From assembly GCF_000971335.1 (NCBI RefSeq), contig NZ_JZJL01000021.1, forward strand, positions 1 through 64,000: DNA of 64,000 nucleotides. The letters run 5' to 3'. Made by a program: the position numbers and the translations under genes. The stretch is from Chromobacterium vaccinii (GTDB lineage Bacteria > Pseudomonadota > Gammaproteobacteria > Burkholderiales > Chromobacteriaceae). Positions 18,159 to 27,650 of this stretch are shown piece by piece (position 1 is the stretch's first letter; the number at the start of each line of letters is the position of its first letter). The notes beneath the pieces were generated by a model. The model ran no database searches. It was not told the origin of the DNA and saw nothing but the letters and a program-made list of their open reading frames with translations.

Positions 18159-21014
18159 ATGCAGCAGGAAAACATCGCCGCCATGGCGGAACAAGACATC
18201 TCCCGCGAGGTGTTGCTGGAGAAATACGCCAAGAACGGCGAACAAAGCGTCAGCGAAGTCCGCCACCGCGTCGCGCGCGCGCTGGCCGAGCGGGAACAGG
18301 ACCCGGCGCGTTTCGAGCCGCTGTTCTTCGAGGCGCTCGATCACGGATTCATCCCCGGCGGCCGCATCAACTCCGCCGCCGGCACCGACCTCAGGGCCAC
18401 CCTGATCAACTGCTTCGTCCAGCCGGTGGGCGACTCGGTCTCCGAAACCGAGAACGGCAAGGTCGGCATCTACCAGGCATTGCTGCAGGCGGCGGAAACC
18501 ATGCGCCGCGGCGGCGGCGTCGGCTACAACTTCTCGCGCATCCGCCCGCGCGGCGCCCGGGTCAAGGGCACCAACAGCCGCGCCTCCGGCCCCGTCTCCT
18601 ACATGCGCGTGTTCGACCGCAGCTGCGAGACAGTGGAGTCAGCCGGCGCGCGCCGCGGCGCGCAGATGGGCGTGCTGGACGTCAGTCATCCGGACGTGGA
18701 GGACTTCATCCACGCCAAGGACCAGGGCGATCTGCGCAACTTCAACATCTCGGTCGGCGTGTCCGACGACTTCATGCGCGCGGTGGAGGCCGATGCGGAC
18801 TGGCAGCTCACCCACGTGGTGGAGCCGATGTCCGACGCCTTCCCCGACAGCTTCCGCCGCGAAGACGGCCTGTGGGTGTACCGCACCGTGCGCGCCCGCG
18901 AGCTGTGGCGGCAGATCATGGAGTCCACCTACGACCACGCCGAGCCCGGCGTGCTGTTCATGACCCGCATCAACCAGGACAACAACCTGTCCTACTGCGA
19001 GGTGATCGAGTCCACCAACCCCTGCGGCGAGCAGCCGCTGCCCGACTACGGCTGCTGCGACCTGGGCTCGGTCAACCTGACCCGCCACGTGCGCGCGCCG
19101 TTCGGCGACAAGGCCCACTTCGACTTCAAATCGTTCGAGAAAGTGGTGCGCACATCGATCCGGATGCTGGACAATGTGCTGGACCTGACCGTGTGGCCCT
19201 TGCCTGAGCAGGAGCGCGAAGCGATGAACAAGCGCCGCGTCGGCCTCGGCTTCACCGGCCTGGGCGACGCGCTGATCATGCTGAAGATACGCTACGACAG
19301 CGAGGAAGGCCGCCGCTTCGCCGCCCGCATCTCGGAGAGCATGCGCGACGCCGCCTACGACGCCTCGGTGGACCTCGCCGTAGAGAAAGGCGCCTTCCCG
19401 CTGTTCGACGCCGAGAAATACCTGGCCGCGCCGCACTGCGCCAGCCGGCTGCCAGCCAAGATCCAGGCCCGGATACGCAAGCACGGCATCCGCAACTCCC
19501 ACCTCTTGTCCATCGCCCCCACCGGCACCATCTCGCTGGCCTTCGCCGACAACGCGTCCAACGGCATCGAGCCGCCGTTCTCGTGGTTCTACACCCGCAA
19601 GAAGCGGATGGCGGACAACTCGCAGCAAGAATACCTGGTGGAAGACCACGCCTACCGCGTGTGGCGGATGCAGGGCGGCGACACCGCCAAGCTGCCGGAC
19701 TACTTCGTCTCCGCGCTGGAAATGAGCGCGCTGGACCACATGCGGATGGTGGCCGCCGTCGCGCCCTATGTCGACACCGCCATCTCCAAGACCGTCAACG
19801 TGCCGGCCGACTACCCGTTCGAGGACTTCGAAAGCCTGTATCTGGAAGCCTGGCGAGCGGGCCTCAAAGGCATCACCACCTACCGTCCCAACAATGTGCT
19901 GGGTTCGGTATTGTCGGTGGAGCCGGCCCAGAGCGCCGCCGCCGCGCCGGAAGACCTGTCCGGCGCCGCCAGCGACCCGGACCGCCGCGTGACGCTGAAC
20001 ACCGCCCCGACCCCGGCCTTGTCCAGCCTGAAATGGCCGAACCGCCCCAAGCTGAAGGAAGGCAACCCGTCGTGGACCTTCATGGTGGAAGGCGACGCCG
20101 GCGATTTCGCCGTGGTGGTCGGCCACATGGAAAACGGCCGCGCCCAGCCCTTCGAGTGCTGGGTCAACGCGACGGATGAGCAACGCGGCCTGTCCGCCAT
20201 CGCCAAGACGCTGTCGATGGACATGCGCTGCCGCGACCGCGCCTGGCTGGCCGCCAAGCTGGACGCGTTGTCGCGCGCCAACGGCGACAAGCGCTACCGC
20301 TTCACGCTGGGCGACAAGACCATACACGCCACCTCGGCCGCAGCCGCGCTGGGCCAGGTGGTGCTCCACCGCGTCGAGCAACTGGGCGCGCTGCGGCTGG
20401 AGGAAGGCGAAGCCACGCCGGTGATGGACGCGCTGTTCGCCCGCAAGGAGCCCAAATCCGGCAGCGACGGCACCATGAGCTGGTCGGTGGACGTGGTCAA
20501 CCCGCAAACCGGCGACGACTTCGTGCTGTTCGTCAAGGAGCTGGTGCTGCCCAACGGCCAGCGCCGCCCGTACTCGGTGTGGCTGGCCGGCGCCTACCCG
20601 CGCGAACTGGACGGGCTGTGCAAGATGCTCTCCCTCGACATGCGGGTGATAGACCCGGCCTGGATCGGCCTGAAGCTGCGCAAGCTGCTGAACTACGCGG
20701 AGCCGCAAGGCGACTTCTTCGCCCGCATCCCGGGCATGGAGAAATCGCAAAGCTGGCCGTCCACCGTCGCCTATCTGGCGCGGCTGATCATCCACCGCTA
20801 CGCGATGCTGGGCGTGCTGACCGAGGAAGGCGTGCCGGTGGAGGAAATGGGCGTGATGGCGCCGGAGCAAAGCGACCTGTTCGCCCAGGAAGCGCCGGCC
20901 ATGCTCAAGCCGCTGGCCGGCAAAGCCTGCCCCGAATGCGGCAACCACGCGCTGATCAAGAAGGACGGCTGCGAGTTCTGCACCGCCTGCGGGCATGTGG
21001 GGGCTTGCGGCTGA
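18159..21014 (+). CDS. nrdJ: Adenosylcobalamin-dependent (class II) ribonucleotide reductase
   Basis: Reduces ribonucleotides to deoxyribonucleotides with adenosylcobalamin as radical source, so it works with or without oxygen. The 951-aa protein has the ten-stranded barrel: [32 protein letters not shown], the active-site [21 protein letters not shown] (~286-306) and [12 protein letters not shown] (~450). After ~residue 620 come two similar TSCPD-like modules (compare [20 protein letters not shown] with [20 protein letters not shown]). A zinc-ribbon-like tail CPECGNH...[14 protein letters not shown] probably carries the dithiol used for re-reduction. It is flanked by terminators and stands alone. 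With pfl in the same window it suits life at low oxygen. Confidence 0.94.
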   Translation: MQQENIAAMAEQDISREVLLEKYAKNGEQSVSEVRHRVARALAEREQDPARFEPLFFEALDHGFIPGGRINSAAGTDLRATLINCFVQPVGDSVSETENGKVGIYQALLQAAETMRRGGGVGYNFSRIRPRGARVKGTNSRASGPVSYMRVFDRSCETVESAGARRGAQMGVLDVSHPDVEDFIHAKDQGDLRNFNISVGVSDDFMRAVEADADWQLTHVVEPMSDAFPDSFRREDGLWVYRTVRARELWRQIMESTYDHAEPGVLFMTRINQDNNLSYCEVIESTNPCGEQPLPDYGCCDLGSVNLTRHVRAPFGDKAHFDFKSFEKVVRTSIRMLDNVLDLTVWPLPEQEREAMNKRRVGLGFTGLGDALIMLKIRYDSEEGRRFAARISESMRDAAYDASVDLAVEKGAFPLFDAEKYLAAPHCASRLPAKIQARIRKHGIRNSHLLSIAPTGTISLAFADNASNGIEPPFSWFYTRKKRMADNSQQEYLVEDHAYRVWRMQGGDTAKLPDYFVSALEMSALDHMRMVAAVAPYVDTAISKTVNVPADYPFEDFESLYLEAWRAGLKGITTYRPNNVLGSVLSVEPAQSAAAAPEDLSGAASDPDRRVTLNTAPTPALSSLKWPNRPKLKEGNPSWTFMVEGDAGDFAVVVGHMENGRAQPFECWVNATDEQRGLSAIAKTLSMDMRCRDRAWLAAKLDALSRANGDKRYRFTLGDKTIHATSAAAALGQVVLHRVEQLGALRLEEGEATPVMDALFARKEPKSGSDGTMSWSVDVVNPQTGDDFVLFVKELVLPNGQRRPYSVWLAGAYPRELDGLCKMLSLDMRVIDPAWIGLKLRKLLNYAEPQGDFFARIPGMEKSQSWPSTVAYLARLIIHRYAMLGVLTEEGVPVEEMGVMAPEQSDLFAQEAPAMLKPLAGKACPECGNHALIKKDGCEFCTACGHVGACG

Positions 21015-21331
21015 GCCCAGCAAGCCAGAACCTGCAGCTTCCGGTTGCGAGCAGCATAAGCAGTGACTAAAGATTTTCCGCTTTCGCTGTAGCATTATAA
21101 CAATGCCCTACGATCTTTTGATCGTGGGGCATTTTCTTACTGGCGATGGATTTTTCTCATGAGCAAACTCGACAATTCATAAAGATCAGCCGAGCTGGCT
21201 GCTAGTGTTTCTACTAGCGCTGGCGAAGAAGCTGGGTGCCAAGCTTCCTCTACGGATGGTTGAGTTCGAGCATTGCAATTCAATGCCTGAATTAAGCCGG
21301 AGCACGAAGCGGCTCCGGCTTGAATGGATCA
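21015..21331. other. Intergenic region between nrdJ and the VOC gene
   Basis: 317 bases. It holds the nrdJ terminator and, at 21201-21218, a small GCTAGT/ACTAGC inverted repeat. Short open frames in it have no recognisable protein features. I see nothing else. Confidence 0.5.
21102..21137 (+). terminator. Strong intrinsic terminator after nrdJ
   Basis: A 14-bp stem (21102-21115 with 21120-21133, one G-T wobble) closes a TTTT loop and is followed by TTTTCTT. Confidence 0.92.
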
Positions 21332-21706
21332 TTAGGCCTCGACCTCATGACACACAGCTTCTATGTTATGCCCGTCTGGGCCGATAACGAAGGCAGCGTA
21401 GTAATTTTCATGGTACTGGGCGCGCAAGCCGGGCGCGCCATTATCCATGGCGCCGGCCGCAAGGGCCGCGCGATAGAAAGCTTCTACTTGCTGGCGATTA
21501 TCGGCGGTAAACGCCAAGTGGAGATGCGCCGGGCTCTCCTCGGGTTCTCGACGAATACACAACGATGAAAGGCTATCAGGGCGGCAAAGCTCGACGCCGA
21601 GCGGCCCATCATGCGCCACGGTGACGCCCAGCGGTTCGAGCGCCTGGACGAAAAACAATCTACTCGCCGCATAGTTGCGTACTCCTATTACGACATGATC
21701 AAACAT
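21332..21706 (-). CDS. VOC/glyoxalase-like family protein
   Basis: A 124-aa protein of the vicinal-oxygen-chelate superfamily. It starts MFDHVVIGVRNYAASRLFFVQAL, has the paired beta-alpha-beta-beta-beta layout, and ends with YAAFVIGPDGHNIEAVCHEVEA; the conserved metal-ligand positions appear as H4, H66 (HLHLAF) and E115 (NIEAV). The ATG at 21706 follows AGGAGA at good spacing, so the upstream in-frame codons are probably untranslated. Substrate unknown; such small VOC proteins include dioxygenases, thiol transferases and drug-binding proteins. It lies in a patchwork of short accessory genes. Confidence 0.8.
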   Translation of the reverse strand: MFDHVVIGVRNYAASRLFFVQALEPLGVTVAHDGPLGVELCRPDSLSSLCIRREPEESPAHLHLAFTADNRQQVEAFYRAALAAGAMDNGAPGLRAQYHENYYAAFVIGPDGHNIEAVCHEVEA

Positions 21707-22157
21707 GCATTCTCCTAAGTTGGTAAACCTCGAGAGCAGCCGAACAGAGTTTATACGGACATGCAGGTCCATATATCAATTGATATTGCTGACGTCCAAT
21801 ATTGGACCCAAGCGCCGCGCCCCAAAAACCATCATCATAAACCTGTCCGTATAATACCCTTCAATCCACCAGTTGCCATGGCGACGTCCTCCGTTCCCCG
21901 CAGCCTACGATTTTTACCCATAAGCAGCGACACTCATGGGGTAAAGTCGCTGCAATCATCCCAAGCTGCTCGATCAGCTTTCGATAGCCTGTCGGCGCCG
22001 CCGTTAGACTCCAAGGATCCCGTGATGCGGCCCGACTGCCCAAAGCCATGATGTCATTTTTCATCTCAAAACAAGATACCAATATCTTGATTTATTTGAG
22101 TGAAAGCCTTATAGCTGGCATATCCGTCCGTGATCACACCCTAACCTTGGACCTTCC
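21707..22157. other. Gene-poor region with an 11-bp inverted repeat pair
   Basis: 451 bases without a supported gene. TTATACGGACA (21751-21761) and its exact complement TGTCCGTATAA (21844-21854) bracket ~104 bases, as the ends of a very small mobile element or two facing operator half-sites would. A 73-codon open frame on the minus strand (22082-21861) resembles nothing I recognise. An AT-rich stretch at 22068-22100 could hold the promoter of the next gene. Confidence 0.45.
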
Positions 22158-23033
22158 ATGAAAACAGCAACATCCATCCGTCTGACCCTGCTCCTGGCCT
22201 CCATCGCGTTGCCCAGCCCGGCTCTGCGCGCGGAAACCTTCAACTTGAACCTGGGCTCTATCATCAAGGACGGCATCCATAAAGCGCTGCAGGGCGACAA
22301 CGCCAACACCGGCGCCCCTGCCGCCGGCTATCCCGCCCCCGGCAAATACGACGGCTCCGACGCCGAGTTCGAGCGCGCCATCACCATCCAGGCGGATGGC
22401 CGATTCGAGCTTGAAGCGCTGCAGAAAGGAAACGCCCTCCCGCGGCATGCCGGATCGGGAGCAGGCAAGCTGGCTTCAACGGATGGCAAGCAATGGACCT
22501 ACCGCGAGGATCGTTGCTCGCTGACCCTCATCCCGCAGGCGTCCGCCTTGCAACTCATGACCGAACGCTGCGCCGGCGTCTTCGGCGATGTGCCTTTCGA
22601 TGGGCTGTATCAGGCGGGCGCCAAAAAGACCCAAGTCGCGGCCAAGGACAAGCGCCTGGCGGCGCAGCTCAATTGCCAGCGGCTGAACTTCGGAGAAAAC
22701 GGCATCGCCTCCCTGCTGGGCAAAGCGACCCGCCAGCCGGAAAACACGGTATGGGACCAAGAGCTGTCCTTGCCTGACGGCTATGCCTTTGGCGGCCTGC
22801 CGATCCGCTCGGTCAAGCTCTCCGAAACCGATGGCGGCTTCCTGGCGCTGTTCGTGGACGGCGACGCAACGGCGATCCAGGCGGCGATCAAAAAGGCCCG
22901 GCTCAAGGGCGACTACAGCGTGGCGCTGTTGCGCACGGTGGGAGGCCCCACCGGCTACCCCTTCCCCGGCAAGCGAACCGGCCAGCCTTATGTGCATTGC
23001 CAAAGCAAGCAGGCGATGAGCGGGGAGTATTGA
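22158..23033 (+). CDS. Secreted protein of unknown function
   Basis: A 291-aa protein I do not recognise. It begins with a clear signal peptide (basic start MKTATSIR, hydrophobic LTLLLASIALPSPA, cleavage likely after ALRA near residue 25), so it is exported. The mature part starts ETFNLNLGSIIKDGIHKALQG, then has a Gly/Pro-rich spacer and four cysteines (in EDRCSLTL, TERCAGVF, QLNCQRLN and YVHCQSK) that could form two disulfides. The region after ~residue 160 is less repetitive and has a possible beta-rich fold. The start is preceded by an AT-rich stretch. No operon partner is apparent; the next gene is 560 bases away. Confidence 0.7.
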   Translation: MKTATSIRLTLLLASIALPSPALRAETFNLNLGSIIKDGIHKALQGDNANTGAPAAGYPAPGKYDGSDAEFERAITIQADGRFELEALQKGNALPRHAGSGAGKLASTDGKQWTYREDRCSLTLIPQASALQLMTERCAGVFGDVPFDGLYQAGAKKTQVAAKDKRLAAQLNCQRLNFGENGIASLLGKATRQPENTVWDQELSLPDGYAFGGLPIRSVKLSETDGGFLALFVDGDATAIQAAIKKARLKGDYSVALLRTVGGPTGYPFPGKRTGQPYVHCQSKQAMSGEY

Positions 23034-23591
23034 GCGCCGCCCACCCCCATCCACGCCGGGGCGCTCCGCCATGCCGATGCGTCCCGGTCCCCATTCAGTC
23101 CGCCTTCCCCTCGCCCATTTAGACCCGTTAACAAAACTCCTGATCCTGCGCCGCGCCCCCTTGTCGTACGACTGGTACGGCCTGCGTCGGCAGGCCTTGG
23201 CTCAGTTTCTCCGCGAGGTTTTGTTAGCGGTTCTTAGGCGATTGACTTCCGCGCCGGCCTGCGCAACTCAAAAAACTGTCCTTAAGAACAGATGCAATCG
23301 CCAGTTCGGCTTCTATATTGACGGCTATTCCATCAGTATCAATCAAAACAATTACATAAAATAATTTTCTTTTTAATACCAATTCGGCATCGCGCTCCTG
23401 ACCGACGCGCGTTTCGCCGCCTCTGCGTTTCCGGACCGCCGCTTGCGGTCCCGCCTCCATCTGATGGCCCTGCCATTCCCTCTCCATCGCATCGCTGCGC
23501 ATCGAGCGCCATCGCCATGGTCCGCGCCAGAAGCGGGCTTGCCCAAACCATAACAACTTGATGTATCCGACACCTACTCAGGAGCAAAGTC
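23034..23591. other. Intergenic region with a structured repeat-like element
   Basis: 558 bases. Between 23127 and 23228 lies a ~102-base block whose ends are imperfect inverted repeats (GTTAACAAAACTCC and GAGGTTTTGTTAGC) and whose interior contains further palindromes, such as GTCGTACGAC and GCCTGCGTCGGCAGGC. It resembles a dispersed non-coding repeat. The rest, 23240-23590, shows no supported gene; 23345-23385 is AT-rich and may hold the promoter of the following gene. Confidence 0.45.
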
Positions 23592-24032
23592 ATGAATACT
23601 CGTCGCATTTCCCGCTACGCGCTGCTCGCGTCAGCCGTCATGGCCGCCGGTCTTTTGACCACCGCGGCGCTGGCGGCCAGCCAACCCCCCTCCCGGGCCG
23701 TGAGTGCCGCCGCAACCGCGGCAGTCGCAACCGTCATCACCAAAACCTACAGCGTGATCGTCAACACCGATGGCACGCTGGCTGTCGGTCCGGCCGGCGC
23801 CAGTTCCAACAACTTCGGCGGCAATTACGGCTACTTCGAGGTGATTTTCCCGAGCGACGTCTCCAAGTGCGTGTATACCGCGACCCTGGGCGACCCCTCG
23901 CCGACCTTCCCCGCGCTGGGCTTCATCAGCGTGACCTTGCGCAGCGGCAATCCAAACGGCGTCTTCGTGCGGACGGCCGATACCACCGGGACGGCCAACG
24001 ACCACGCCTTCCATCTGCACGTCCAATGCTGA
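23592..24032 (+). CDS. Small secreted protein of unknown function
   Basis: A 146-aa exported protein that I cannot assign. The signal peptide is clear (MNTRRISRYALLASAVMAAGLLTTAALA, cleavage likely after residue 28). An Ala/Val-rich linker follows, then ~95 residues predicted to be beta-rich: TKTYSVIVNTDGTLAVGP, GGNYGYFEVIFPSD, CVYTATLGDP, GFISVTLRSGNPNG, and the end DHAFHLHVQC. Two cysteines (K-C-V and the last residue) could form one disulfide. The pattern recalls jelly-roll or C1q-like fibre tips but that is a guess. AGGAGCAAAGTC precedes the ATG, an excellent ribosome binding site. It is convergent with the next gene. Confidence 0.72.
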   Translation: MNTRRISRYALLASAVMAAGLLTTAALAASQPPSRAVSAAATAAVATVITKTYSVIVNTDGTLAVGPAGASSNNFGGNYGYFEVIFPSDVSKCVYTATLGDPSPTFPALGFISVTLRSGNPNGVFVRTADTTGTANDHAFHLHVQC

Positions 24033-24105
24033 ACGCCGCGTTGTTGCCGCGGCTGAAGGCATAGCCCGCTGAAACGCCGGGCCGCTCGCGCGGTCCGGCG
24101 CCGCC

Positions 24106-24666
24106 TCAGCCCCCGCTGCGGATGCAGTTGATGTAGGAACCGCCCTGCAGCATGTTGATCAAGCCGACGCTGTATTGCGGCTCCACCGCCAGGCTGCCGT
24201 CGGAGCGCCACAAGACGCCATGCTCGGCCGCATACTGCGGGGAGACGTGGGCGGAGCCGTGCATCACCAGATTGCGCCGCCGCATATTGGAATTGCTTCG
24301 CTCCAGGCCGTCCAGCCACAGCGACAAGCCCTGGCTGCCGAAATAGGTTTCGGAGGCGCGGCACACGCCCAGGCAGGATAAATCGGAGTCCAGCTCATTG
24401 GAGAAAGCGCTAGCCCTCAGCAGGTTGGCGTGCGGATCCAGCCCGCGGCCATGCGCGACCAGAAAACGCTGCACGCTGGCCTCCAGCGTGTCGAACACGA
24501 ACAGTCGGCTTTCCGTCGATGGCAAGCCATAATCGACCACCGCCCAGTACAGCAGGCTGGCGCGGGGATGCAGGCTTTTCTGCACCGCCACCATGTCCAG
24601 CACCGCCGAATCCGGCAGCCCCTCGCTCCGGCTCAATTGCAGCAAAATGTCTTCCAGCGTTCCCAC
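24106..24666 (-). CDS. L,D-transpeptidase-like domain protein with the catalytic Cys replaced by Ser
   Basis: A 186-aa protein resembling the murein L,D-transpeptidase catalytic-domain family (YkuD_2 type). Family landmarks are present: WAVVDYGLPSTESRLFVFD, VAHGRGLDP, the SN-LDSDLSCLGVCRASETYFG block, LSLWLDGLE-SN, and the catalytic-His region LVMHGSAHVS (H136). Where the family has a GxS-x-GC motif with the nucleophilic Cys, this protein reads WRSDGSLAVEP, with Ser158 (codon AGC) at the Cys position. It also lacks a signal peptide. It is therefore probably catalytically dead, a binding protein, or altered in chemistry. Confidence is moderate for family and good for the substitution once that alignment is accepted. 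Confidence 0.68.
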   Translation of the reverse strand: MGTLEDILLQLSRSEGLPDSAVLDMVAVQKSLHPRASLLYWAVVDYGLPSTESRLFVFDTLEASVQRFLVAHGRGLDPHANLLRASAFSNELDSDLSCLGVCRASETYFGSQGLSLWLDGLERSNSNMRRRNLVMHGSAHVSPQYAAEHGVLWRSDGSLAVEPQYSVGLINMLQGGSYINCIRSGG

Positions 24667-24921
24667 ATCTTATCCTTGCCTGCGGTTGGACCGCCCGCGT
24701 GTTGTCCCTGTCAAACAGAATGATCACTTGGCGAACAGTTAATCCTAGGCAGACCCGGATGGGGTGGCAAGGAAGCGCGACGCCTTGAATCCGGACACTC
24801 AGCGCCCATCTTGTCAGGACCTGCCGCGGGAAAGCGGCACGCCGGAATCCCGGCCGGCTACCATCAATATGGACCGCCCGCCGGCCCCGTCCGCGTCGGC
24901 AACGAACAGGAAGGCATCTCG

Positions 24922-26046
24922 ATGAAGTCTCTCGGCAAGAAAGCGTCCGGCCCCAGGCTGGAAAAAATGCAAGCGTCGCCGCTTTGGTCCGGCAGCGGTT
25001 TCCGCAACATCTACCCTATCGATCCCGCCTTGCGCGACCCGTCGGCAACCATGCCGTCCCTGCGCGACTTCCTGTGCGGCGGCGAGCGCCGGGCGCCCTC
25101 CGCGCCGCTTCCGGCCGACAACCCGCTGGATGCCTGGCGCAAGCCAGCCCAGTCCGGCCTGCGCGCCACCTGGCTCGGACATTCCACCGTGCTGATCGAA
25201 ATCGACGGCCTGCGCCTGCTGACCGACCCGGTATGGGGCCCCCGCGCCTCCCCCACCCGGTTGGCCGGGCCCAAACGCTTCCAGCCGGTGCCGATCAAGC
25301 TGAAGCAGCTGCCGCCGCTGGATCTGGTGCTGGTATCGCACGATCACTACGACCATCTCGATTACCCCACCATCCGCGAGCTGGCCAAGACCGACGTCCC
25401 CTTCGTCACCGCGCTGGGCGTGGGCGCCCACCTGGAAGCCTTCGGCGTGCGGCCGGAGCGGATCACCGAGCTGGACTGGTGGGAAAGCTATCGTCATCCC
25501 GAATCCGACCTGACCGTCACCGCCACGCCCTCGCAACACTTCTCCGGACGCGGCTTGAAAGACCGCAACGCCACGCTGTGGTCGTCGCTGTCCATCCGCA
25601 GCGACCGGCATTCCGTATTCTTCAGCGGCGACACCGGCCTGTCCGGACAATTCGCCGAAATCCGCGATCGGATGGGTCCTTTCGATCTGGTGATGCTGGA
25701 AGTGGGCGCCCATCATCCCGCCTGGGGCGACATCCACCTGGGGCCGGACAATGCGTTGAAAGCGCTGGACCTGCTGGGCGGCGGCGCCTTCCTGCCGGTG
25801 CATTGGGGCACCTTCAATCTGGCGATGCACGCCTGGGACGCGCCAGCCCAGTCCCTGCTGGCCAGCGGCGAAAAAGAGAATGTCCGGCTGATGATGCCGC
25901 GGCTGGGACAAGCGGTGGAGCCGGCTCACGCCGAACGCCCCCATCCCTGGTGGCGCGAGGTGGACTGCGTGGCGGCCCCGCCCGCGCCCATCGCGCCGGA
26001 AGCGGACGCGCCGCTGCCGAAATCGATGCCCTGGCCGTTGGACTGA
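24922..26046 (+). CDS. MBL-fold metal-dependent hydrolase (NAPE-PLD/UlaG-like)
   Basis: A 374-aa metallo-beta-lactamase-fold hydrolase. The ATG at 24922 follows CAGGAAGG; in-frame codons upstream are unlikely. Motifs: TWLGHSTVLIEIDGLRLLTDPVWG, the metal-binding SHDHYDHLD (~138-146; HxHxDH), the second His in TPSQHFSGRG, the bridging Asp in VFFSGDTGLSG, and the last His in PVHWGTFNLAMH. The architecture resembles N-acyl-phosphatidylethanolamine phospholipase D and the UlaG-type lactonases, and members of this class have been annotated as outer-membrane-associated hydrolases. No lipobox or signal peptide is seen. Substrate unknown. Confidence 0.85.
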   Translation: MKSLGKKASGPRLEKMQASPLWSGSGFRNIYPIDPALRDPSATMPSLRDFLCGGERRAPSAPLPADNPLDAWRKPAQSGLRATWLGHSTVLIEIDGLRLLTDPVWGPRASPTRLAGPKRFQPVPIKLKQLPPLDLVLVSHDHYDHLDYPTIRELAKTDVPFVTALGVGAHLEAFGVRPERITELDWWESYRHPESDLTVTATPSQHFSGRGLKDRNATLWSSLSIRSDRHSVFFSGDTGLSGQFAEIRDRMGPFDLVMLEVGAHHPAWGDIHLGPDNALKALDLLGGGAFLPVHWGTFNLAMHAWDAPAQSLLASGEKENVRLMMPRLGQAVEPAHAERPHPWWREVDCVAAPPAPIAPEADAPLPKSMPWPLD

Positions 26047-26275
26047 AGCCGTTCAGGCCGCCACCTCGCGGCGGCCCGCCAGGCGCATTCATCCGCTGGC
26101 GGCATCCATTCCATGCCTTTGCGCAAAATCAAAAGCGAGCGACCATTTTCTATTGAGTTTTTACTCCAGCTGGGTATATTTAGAAATTGCTGACAAATGT
26201 TGGCGTTTTTATAAACCATTTAATATGTCCAGCCATTCAAAGCATCAGAATGCTGCGCAGCCCGGGAGTCCGCTC

Positions 26276-27628
26276 ATGATGAAAACGTTTGCCGCCCTCT
26301 CCGCTCTAGCCGCCGCCGCGGCCGGTATCGCCAGTCCAGCCGCCCAGGCCGGCGCCTTCGCGCCCTATGTGGACATGACCTTGTGGCCGACGCCCCAAAT
26401 CGACAAGCTGGGCATCAATCAAGGCATCCAGCAATTCACCCTCGCCTTCGTCGTCGCCAAGGGCGGCTGCGCGCCCTCCTGGGGCGGCGTGCTGGCCATT
26501 CCGGGCAGCGGTACCGATCAACAGCTGAGCGCCATCCGCAACGGCATCGATAATTTCCGCGGCAAGGGCGGCGAAGTGATGGTGTCCTTCGGCGGAGCCA
26601 ATGGCACCCCGCTGCAGCAGGCCTGCACCACCAACGCCAGCCTGCAGGCCGCCTACCAGACCGTGCTGGATACCTACAACCTGTCCCGCATCGATTTCGA
26701 CATCGAAGGCGGCGCGCAAACCGACACCGCCGCCAACAACCGCAACTTCGCGGTGGTGGCCGCGCTGCAAAAGAATTACAAGGCCAAAGGCAAGACGCTG
26801 CATGTATCGCTGACCCTGCCGGCCATGCCCTTCGGCCTGACCCAGGATGGCCAGCGCGTGCTCGCCTCCGCGCTCGCCAACGGCGTGGCGCTGGACGCCG
26901 TCAACATCATGGCGATGGACTACGGCCAGTCCAATCCAAACATGGGCGCCGCCGCCAAACAGGCCGCCCAGGCGCTGTACGGACAGATCGACGCCGCTTA
27001 CAAGGCCCACGGCCAGACTCTGACCGACGCCCAGCTGTGGCAAAAGGTAGGCGTCACGCCCATGGCGGGCCTGAACGACACCCAGCCGGAAACCTTCACC
27101 GTGGACAACGCCAAGGACCTGTACGGCATGGCCAACAGCAATCGCTTCGGACTGCTGTCGATGTGGTCGATCAGCCGCGACAAGTCTTGCCCCAATAACG
27201 GCCATTATGTCGACGCGCAATGCTCCGGCATCGTGCAGACGCCTTACGCCTTCACCAATGTGTTCAAAGGCTTCAAAGACCATTGGGGCAGCGGCGTCAC
27301 CCAGGATCCGAATTACGGCGGCGGCGACAACGGCAGTGGCGGCGGTCCGGTGAACGGCCAGCCGTGGTCGTCGGGCCAGGTCTACAACACCGGCAATACC
27401 GTCACCTACTCCGGCGCCACCTGGAAAGCCCAGTGGTGGACCCAGGGCGACGTGCCCGGCCAGGCCTCGGTGTGGCAGCAACAGGGCGGCGGCCTGCAGC
27501 AATGGTCGGCTACCGCCGCCTATTCGGCCAAGGACTGCGCGCTGTACCAGGGCAAGAAGTACTGCGCCAAATGGTGGAGCCAGGGCAATCTGCCCACCGC
27601 CGGCGATCCGTGGGCGCTGTCCAACTGA
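26276..27628 (+). CDS. Secreted GH18 chitinase with two chitin-binding modules
   Basis: Hydrolyses chitin outside the cell. From the ATG at 26276 (GGGAG just upstream) the 450-aa preprotein has a signal peptide ending AQA near residue 23, then a GH18 barrel (~24-345). Its active-site motif reads SRIDFDIEGG, with the catalytic Glu near residue 144 in the DxDxE pattern, and YG-SNPNMGAAAKQAA matches the bacterial ChiD-like group. A Gly/Asn linker leads to two CBM5/12-type modules of ~45 residues, each with the Tyr/Trp pattern W..GQVY..G..V.Y.G..WKAQWWTQGD. In Chromobacterium violaceum chitinases are quorum-sensing controlled, but I could not find a convincing CviR box here. A strong terminator follows. 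Confidence 0.9.
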   Translation: MMKTFAALSALAAAAAGIASPAAQAGAFAPYVDMTLWPTPQIDKLGINQGIQQFTLAFVVAKGGCAPSWGGVLAIPGSGTDQQLSAIRNGIDNFRGKGGEVMVSFGGANGTPLQQACTTNASLQAAYQTVLDTYNLSRIDFDIEGGAQTDTAANNRNFAVVAALQKNYKAKGKTLHVSLTLPAMPFGLTQDGQRVLASALANGVALDAVNIMAMDYGQSNPNMGAAAKQAAQALYGQIDAAYKAHGQTLTDAQLWQKVGVTPMAGLNDTQPETFTVDNAKDLYGMANSNRFGLLSMWSISRDKSCPNNGHYVDAQCSGIVQTPYAFTNVFKGFKDHWGSGVTQDPNYGGGDNGSGGGPVNGQPWSSGQVYNTGNTVTYSGATWKAQWWTQGDVPGQASVWQQQGGGLQQWSATAAYSAKDCALYQGKKYCAKWWSQGNLPTAGDPWALSN

Positions 27629-27650
27629 GCGGACGCTCCCCGCAAAAGCC

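Noticed and set aside
15960-18344. 794-codon open frame antisense to the DUF748 gene
   Set aside because: A shadow of a GC-rich gene: arginine/glutamine-rich translation with no fold or motif.
18639-21095. 818-codon open frame antisense to nrdJ
   Set aside because: nrdJ on the plus strand has complete active-site motifs; the antisense frame shows only complement composition.
21861-22082. 73-codon minus-strand frame as a transposase remnant
   Set aside because: The translation has no DDE motif or recognisable transposase sequence, and the inverted repeat at 21751-21854 does not flank it.
26041-26275. CviR-type lux box before the chitinase gene
   Set aside because: I looked for CTGNCC-N4-GGNCAG and found no acceptable match in the 235 bases before the start.
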